NCBI RefSeq assembly: GCF_036327005.1
Contig: NZ_JAUGZK010000003.1
Span: forward strand, 1 to 64,000
From: Alkalimonas mucilaginosa
Lineage (GTDB): Bacteria; Pseudomonadota; Gammaproteobacteria; Enterobacterales; Alteromonadaceae
Reading direction: 5' to 3'
DNA: 64,000 nucleotides
The notes beneath the pieces were generated by a model, which did not search any database, was not told the origin of the DNA, and was given only the letters and a program-made list of their open reading frames with translations. Numbering within the stretch: the first letter of the stretch is position 1; every line of letters starts with the position of its first letter. A program made the translations under genes and the position numbers. Below, one piece after another: positions 60,932 to 64,000 of the stretch.

Positions 60932-63246
60932 GTTTAAATCGAATCGTTAATAAAGTTGAGTATGCCTTATTTCGTCACCGACTGGCTGTGTTGGCCTTTT
61001 TCGTGTTGGCTACCTTGTTCTTATTATTTAAAGCTACTCAAATTCAGTTGGATGCTGGTTTCAGTAAGAATATACCGCTCAAGCATGAGTACATGAAAAC
61101 CTATATGCAGCACGAGCAGGATTTCGGAGGTGCCAACAATATTTTGGTGTCGATGTGCGATGCCAGTGGCACTATTTTTAATGCGGATTTTTTCGATAGC
61201 CTGCGCCGGGCGCATGATCAGTTGTATTACATTCCGGGCGTTAACCGGGTCCAGGTACGCTCTTTGTTTAGTCCAAGCACCCGTTTTGTGGAGGTGGTGG
61301 AAGATGGCTTTGCCGGTGGACCGGTGATACCGGCAGATTTTGTGCCTGATCAACGCGGTCTGGCAAGAGTACGTGAGAATGTGGAAAAGGCTGGTATCGT
61401 CGGTCGCATGGTGGCGGATGATTTTAGTTGCGCCATGATCAACGCTCAGTTGCTGGAAATAGATCCCTCTACCAATGAGCGGCTTGATACCATTGCTTTT
61501 GCCGCAACCCTTGAAGAGCAAATTCGTGGACAGTTTGAAACTGAGCAGGTCAGTGTACACATCATTGGGTTTGCTAAGATGGTGGGGGATGTAGCAGATG
61601 GCGCCAAAGGCGTACTGACTTTTTTCGCTATCGCCATTGCTATCACATCCCTGATGGTATTCTTTTTCTCACGTTCTTTGATGTTGACGGTGCTGCCAAT
61701 AGCCTGTTCATTGATTGCAGTGATCTGGCAAATGGGCTTGCTGTCGGTGATTGGCTTTGGCATTGATCCGATGTCAATTCTGGTTCCTTTTCTGGTCTTT
61801 GCCATTGGCGTAAGTCATGGTGTGCAGATGATCAACTCCACAGGGAAGCGGGTGGCATCCGGCCTGGATGCGAAAACGGCGGCTCAGGCCAGCTTCCGTA
61901 AATTGCTGGTCCCTGGTGGTGTGGCATTGCTGTCTGATACCGTTGGATTTTTAACCCTGTTGATCATTGAGATTGGCGTCATCCGGGAACTGGCCATTAC
62001 TGCCAGTCTTGGAGTCGCGGTCATTATTCTGACCAACCTGATCTTATTGCCGGTGTTGATGTCTTACGTACGTTTCAGCAAAGCTTATCAGCAACGTGCT
62101 GCAGCTGGTAATCCTACTGCTGATAAGTTGTGGTACAAGTTGTCTGCGGTGGCAACTAAACCGGTAGCCGCAGTGGTGCTGGCAGTTACAGCCCTGCTTT
62201 TTATCGCGGCAAGCATCCAAAGCCAACAGTTAAAAATCGGTGATTTGCATGCCGGCGCCCCTGCTTTGCATGAGCATTCCCGCTACAATCAGGATACCTT
62301 CCTTATTACTGATCGTTTTGCGATTTCGGTGGATTACATCAATATTATGGTGGAGTCTATACCGAATGCCTGTACCCATCATGACATTATGCAACGGGTA
62401 GATCATTTCCAATGGCTGATGGTAAATGTACCTGGGGTACAATCTGCAGTATCACTGTCTTCAGTGGCGAAAACCATCAATGCAGGTTACAACGAAGGTA
62501 ATGTGAAATGGCGGGTATTGCCACGCAACACCCAGAGTTTGGTGCAGGCATCCGCTCAGGTAGAAACCAGCAGTGGCTTGCTGAACCGGGATTGTTCAGT
62601 AATGCCAGTTATGCTGTTTTTGGAAGACCACAAAGCCGAGACGTTGGCCCGGGTGGTGCAAGCGGCGAAAGAGTACGGCAGTGAACTAGGGGATGAGGAT
62701 ACACGCTTTATGCTGGCATCTGGTCCGGCGGGAGTAATGGCAGCAACGAATGAGGCAGTGGCTGCAGCACAGCGACCAATGATGCTCTATGTATATGGTG
62801 CTGTCATTATCCTCTGTTTGTTAAGTTTTCGCTCTGGTCGGGCAACTGCTGCTGTGGTAATCCCACTCTTTGTAGTATCGACCATGGCGATGGCTTTAAT
62901 GACCTTACTGCAGATTGGCCTGACAGTATCGACTTTGCCAGTAATAGCGCTGGGCGTAGGTATCGGGGTGGATTATGGTATTTACATTGTATCCAGCATG
63001 AGTCAGATGCTCAAAGATCGTGTACCAATGCGCGATGCTTACTACGAAGCATTGAAAGAGCGGGGCAGTGCTGTTCTCTTTACAGGCATTACGCTGGCGA
63101 TTGGGGTGAGTACCTGGGTATTCTCGGCTTTGAAATTCCAGGTCGACATGGGTATTTTGCTGACTTTTATGTTCCTGGTGAATATGTTGGGAGCCATTCT
63201 GGTGTTGCCAGCGCTGGCTGCTTTTTTCTGGCCAAAGAATAAATAA
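60928..63246 (+). CDS. RND/MMPL-family transporter
   Basis: 772 residues: one membrane helix, a periplasmic loop (about 40-225), helices 2-6, a second helix/loop set and helices 8-12, the RND two-fold layout. The membrane segments FLVFAIGVSHGVQMINSTGKR and ALGVGIGVDYGIYIVSSM match the MMPL/hydrophobe-exporter branch, the latter with the proton-relay Asp. Shorter than the ~1040-residue HAE transporters, and no adaptor gene is nearby. Probably the inner-membrane motor of the DUF1302-DUF1329-YCF48 system. Confidence 0.9.
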   Translation: MSLNRIVNKVEYALFRHRLAVLAFFVLATLFLLFKATQIQLDAGFSKNIPLKHEYMKTYMQHEQDFGGANNILVSMCDASGTIFNADFFDSLRRAHDQLYYIPGVNRVQVRSLFSPSTRFVEVVEDGFAGGPVIPADFVPDQRGLARVRENVEKAGIVGRMVADDFSCAMINAQLLEIDPSTNERLDTIAFAATLEEQIRGQFETEQVSVHIIGFAKMVGDVADGAKGVLTFFAIAIAITSLMVFFFSRSLMLTVLPIACSLIAVIWQMGLLSVIGFGIDPMSILVPFLVFAIGVSHGVQMINSTGKRVASGLDAKTAAQASFRKLLVPGGVALLSDTVGFLTLLIIEIGVIRELAITASLGVAVIILTNLILLPVLMSYVRFSKAYQQRAAAGNPTADKLWYKLSAVATKPVAAVVLAVTALLFIAASIQSQQLKIGDLHAGAPALHEHSRYNQDTFLITDRFAISVDYINIMVESIPNACTHHDIMQRVDHFQWLMVNVPGVQSAVSLSSVAKTINAGYNEGNVKWRVLPRNTQSLVQASAQVETSSGLLNRDCSVMPVMLFLEDHKAETLARVVQAAKEYGSELGDEDTRFMLASGPAGVMAATNEAVAAAQRPMMLYVYGAVIILCLLSFRSGRATAAVVIPLFVVSTMAMALMTLLQIGLTVSTLPVIALGVGIGVDYGIYIVSSMSQMLKDRVPMRDAYYEALKERGSAVLFTGITLAIGVSTWVFSALKFQVDMGILLTFMFLVNMLGAILVLPALAAFFWPKNK

Positions 63247-63276
63247 GCCAAAAAAAGTTTATGCATGACTAAACAC

Positions 63277-63300
63277 GAAAATGGCCGAAAGGCCATTTTC
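63277..63300. terminator. Terminator after the RND gene
   Basis: GAAAATGGCC-GAAA-GGCCATTTTC, a perfect 10-bp stem with a GAAA loop and A/T flanks, 31 bp after the stop. It can work in both directions. Confidence 0.8.
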
Positions 63301-63480
63301 TATTTAAGGGAAGTGCATAAGTTATCATCAACAGTTGCCGTCACTGGTTGCACCAGTCTAAAACACTGAAATAAAGCTCGAAAATGGCTACAATAGTGAC
63401 TACACTTCGCAGCTAACGCGCACAATCGTGTGCAGTTGAATCATGCCCTTGGCGTCATGACGTAAATAAAGGATATGAAA

Positions 63481-64000
63481 ATGGCACTGATAGATGGTCA
63501 ACCCTCTGTACTATTACAAAACGTAAAAAAACTTATTCAACAGAAAGTGAAAGAGCAACCTGCTCTGGTCGAAAAATTTGCTTCTATTCTCTATGGCAGC
63601 ATTGCTTCAGAAGATTTGATTGGCCGTAATGACAGTGATCTGTACGGCGCTGCATTAAGCCTTTGGAAAACATTTAATAACCATCACCAGGATGGGGCTG
63701 TGATCCGGGTGTTCAATCCGGAAATTAGCCGGCACGGCTGGGAGTCCAAACATACCATCGTCGAAATTGTGGTGCATGACATGCCCTTTTTGGTGGATTC
63801 GGTACGAATGGCGCTGACTCGTCAGAATATTTCGGCTCATTTCTTTGTCCATTTGCCGTTGCAAGCCAAGCGCACTGCGGAAGGCGCGATTGAAGACTTC
63901 CATAAGCTGGGCGCCAAAAGCCAGGCCGATACCCGCCAGACGGTGTTTCATATTGAAATTGATCGCCAGACCGATAAGGCGGCCATTGATAACTTGACCT
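63481..64000 (+). CDS. gdhB: NAD-specific glutamate dehydrogenase, large type (N-terminal part)
   Basis: The open frame starts at ATG 63481 and runs off the window (at least 173 residues of an expected ~1600). Landmarks of the L-GDH180 family: LIGRNDSDLYGAALSLWKTF, VRVFNPEISRHGWESKHTIVEIV and DMPFLVDSVRMALTRQ. The enzyme turns glutamate into 2-oxoglutarate and ammonium with NAD. It lies 180 bp after a terminator in a region with TACAAT (-10-like) near 63400, so it has its own promoter. Partial because of the window end. Confidence 0.9.
   Translation, partial: MALIDGQPSVLLQNVKKLIQQKVKEQPALVEKFASILYGSIASEDLIGRNDSDLYGAALSLWKTFNNHHQDGAVIRVFNPEISRHGWESKHTIVEIVVHDMPFLVDSVRMALTRQNISAHFFVHLPLQAKRTAEGAIEDFHKLGAKSQADTRQTVFHIEIDRQTDKAAIDNLT

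Overview
The window looks like the chromosome of a facultatively anaerobic, aquatic gammaproteobacterium, probably an Alteromonadales/Chromatiaceae relative of the Alishewanella-Rheinheimera kind. This is inferred from gene content and style (IgaA, NarXL, UbiUVT, DUF3297, DUF2835, large NAD-GDH); no rRNA or marker gene is present to prove it. No tRNA, rRNA, CRISPR array or prophage was seen.

Layout. (1) 1-2.7 kb: AT-rich accessory DNA. Two small genes look like integron cassettes: an attC-like site separates them, and a second attC-like left half is cut short where a REP-associated (RAYT-type) HUH transposase element begins. Both ends of that element are tandemly repeated. A small helix-hairpin-helix gene follows. 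(2) 2.7-5.9 kb: an IgaA-family membrane protein and a periplasmic solute-binding-like protein. (3) 5.9-9.0 kb: mogA and the O2-independent ubiquinone genes ubiV, ubiU and (divergent) ubiT, with an FNR/Anr box between. (4) 9.0-13.0 kb: soxR and, divergently, a flavodoxin behind a textbook SoxR promoter and a 14-codon leader; then GNAT, GFA and DUF4153 genes. (5) 13.4-18.0 kb: DUF3297, the overlapping cstA / cory-CC-star / ArsA trio, sirB2 and two small conserved genes. (6) 18.1-40.8 kb: an anaerobic block with nrdG-nrdD, a porin, a REC-REC-GGDEF protein, narGHJI-ppiC, narX, narK, narL-moeA, and a CBS4-PAS-GGDEF-EAL protein followed by a second solute-binding-like protein. FNR-type boxes of the form TTGAT-N4-ATCAA (or one mismatch) lie before ubiU/ubiT, nrdG, the porin and narG. 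NarL-type 7-2-7 sites lie before narG, narK/narL and the porin. (7) 40.9-46.4 kb: a secreted amidohydrolase, a gamma-glutamylcyclotransferase-like protein, a 57-residue secreted peptide, and a paired AAA+ ATPase and Ser/Thr kinase. (8) 46.5-55.9 kb: msrC, a small acidic protein, proQ, prc, an NSS transporter, an NhaC antiporter, pepN and DUF2835. (9) 56.2-63.2 kb: a four-gene envelope cluster (DUF1302, DUF1329, YCF48-like, RND/MMPL). (10) From 63.48 kb: the start of an NAD-glutamate dehydrogenase that runs off the window.

How it works together. Most of the middle serves growth on nitrate without oxygen: NarXL senses nitrate, NarK moves nitrate and nitrite, NarGHI reduces nitrate using quinol, UbiUVT make ubiquinone without O2, MogA and MoeA finish the molybdenum cofactor, and NrdDG make dNTPs anaerobically. 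The best candidates for less-described biology are the AAA+/kinase pair, the DUF1302-DUF1329-YCF48-RND cluster, the porin with both FNR and NarL sites, the CstA/cory-CC-star/ArsA trio, and the SoxR-leader-flavodoxin unit.
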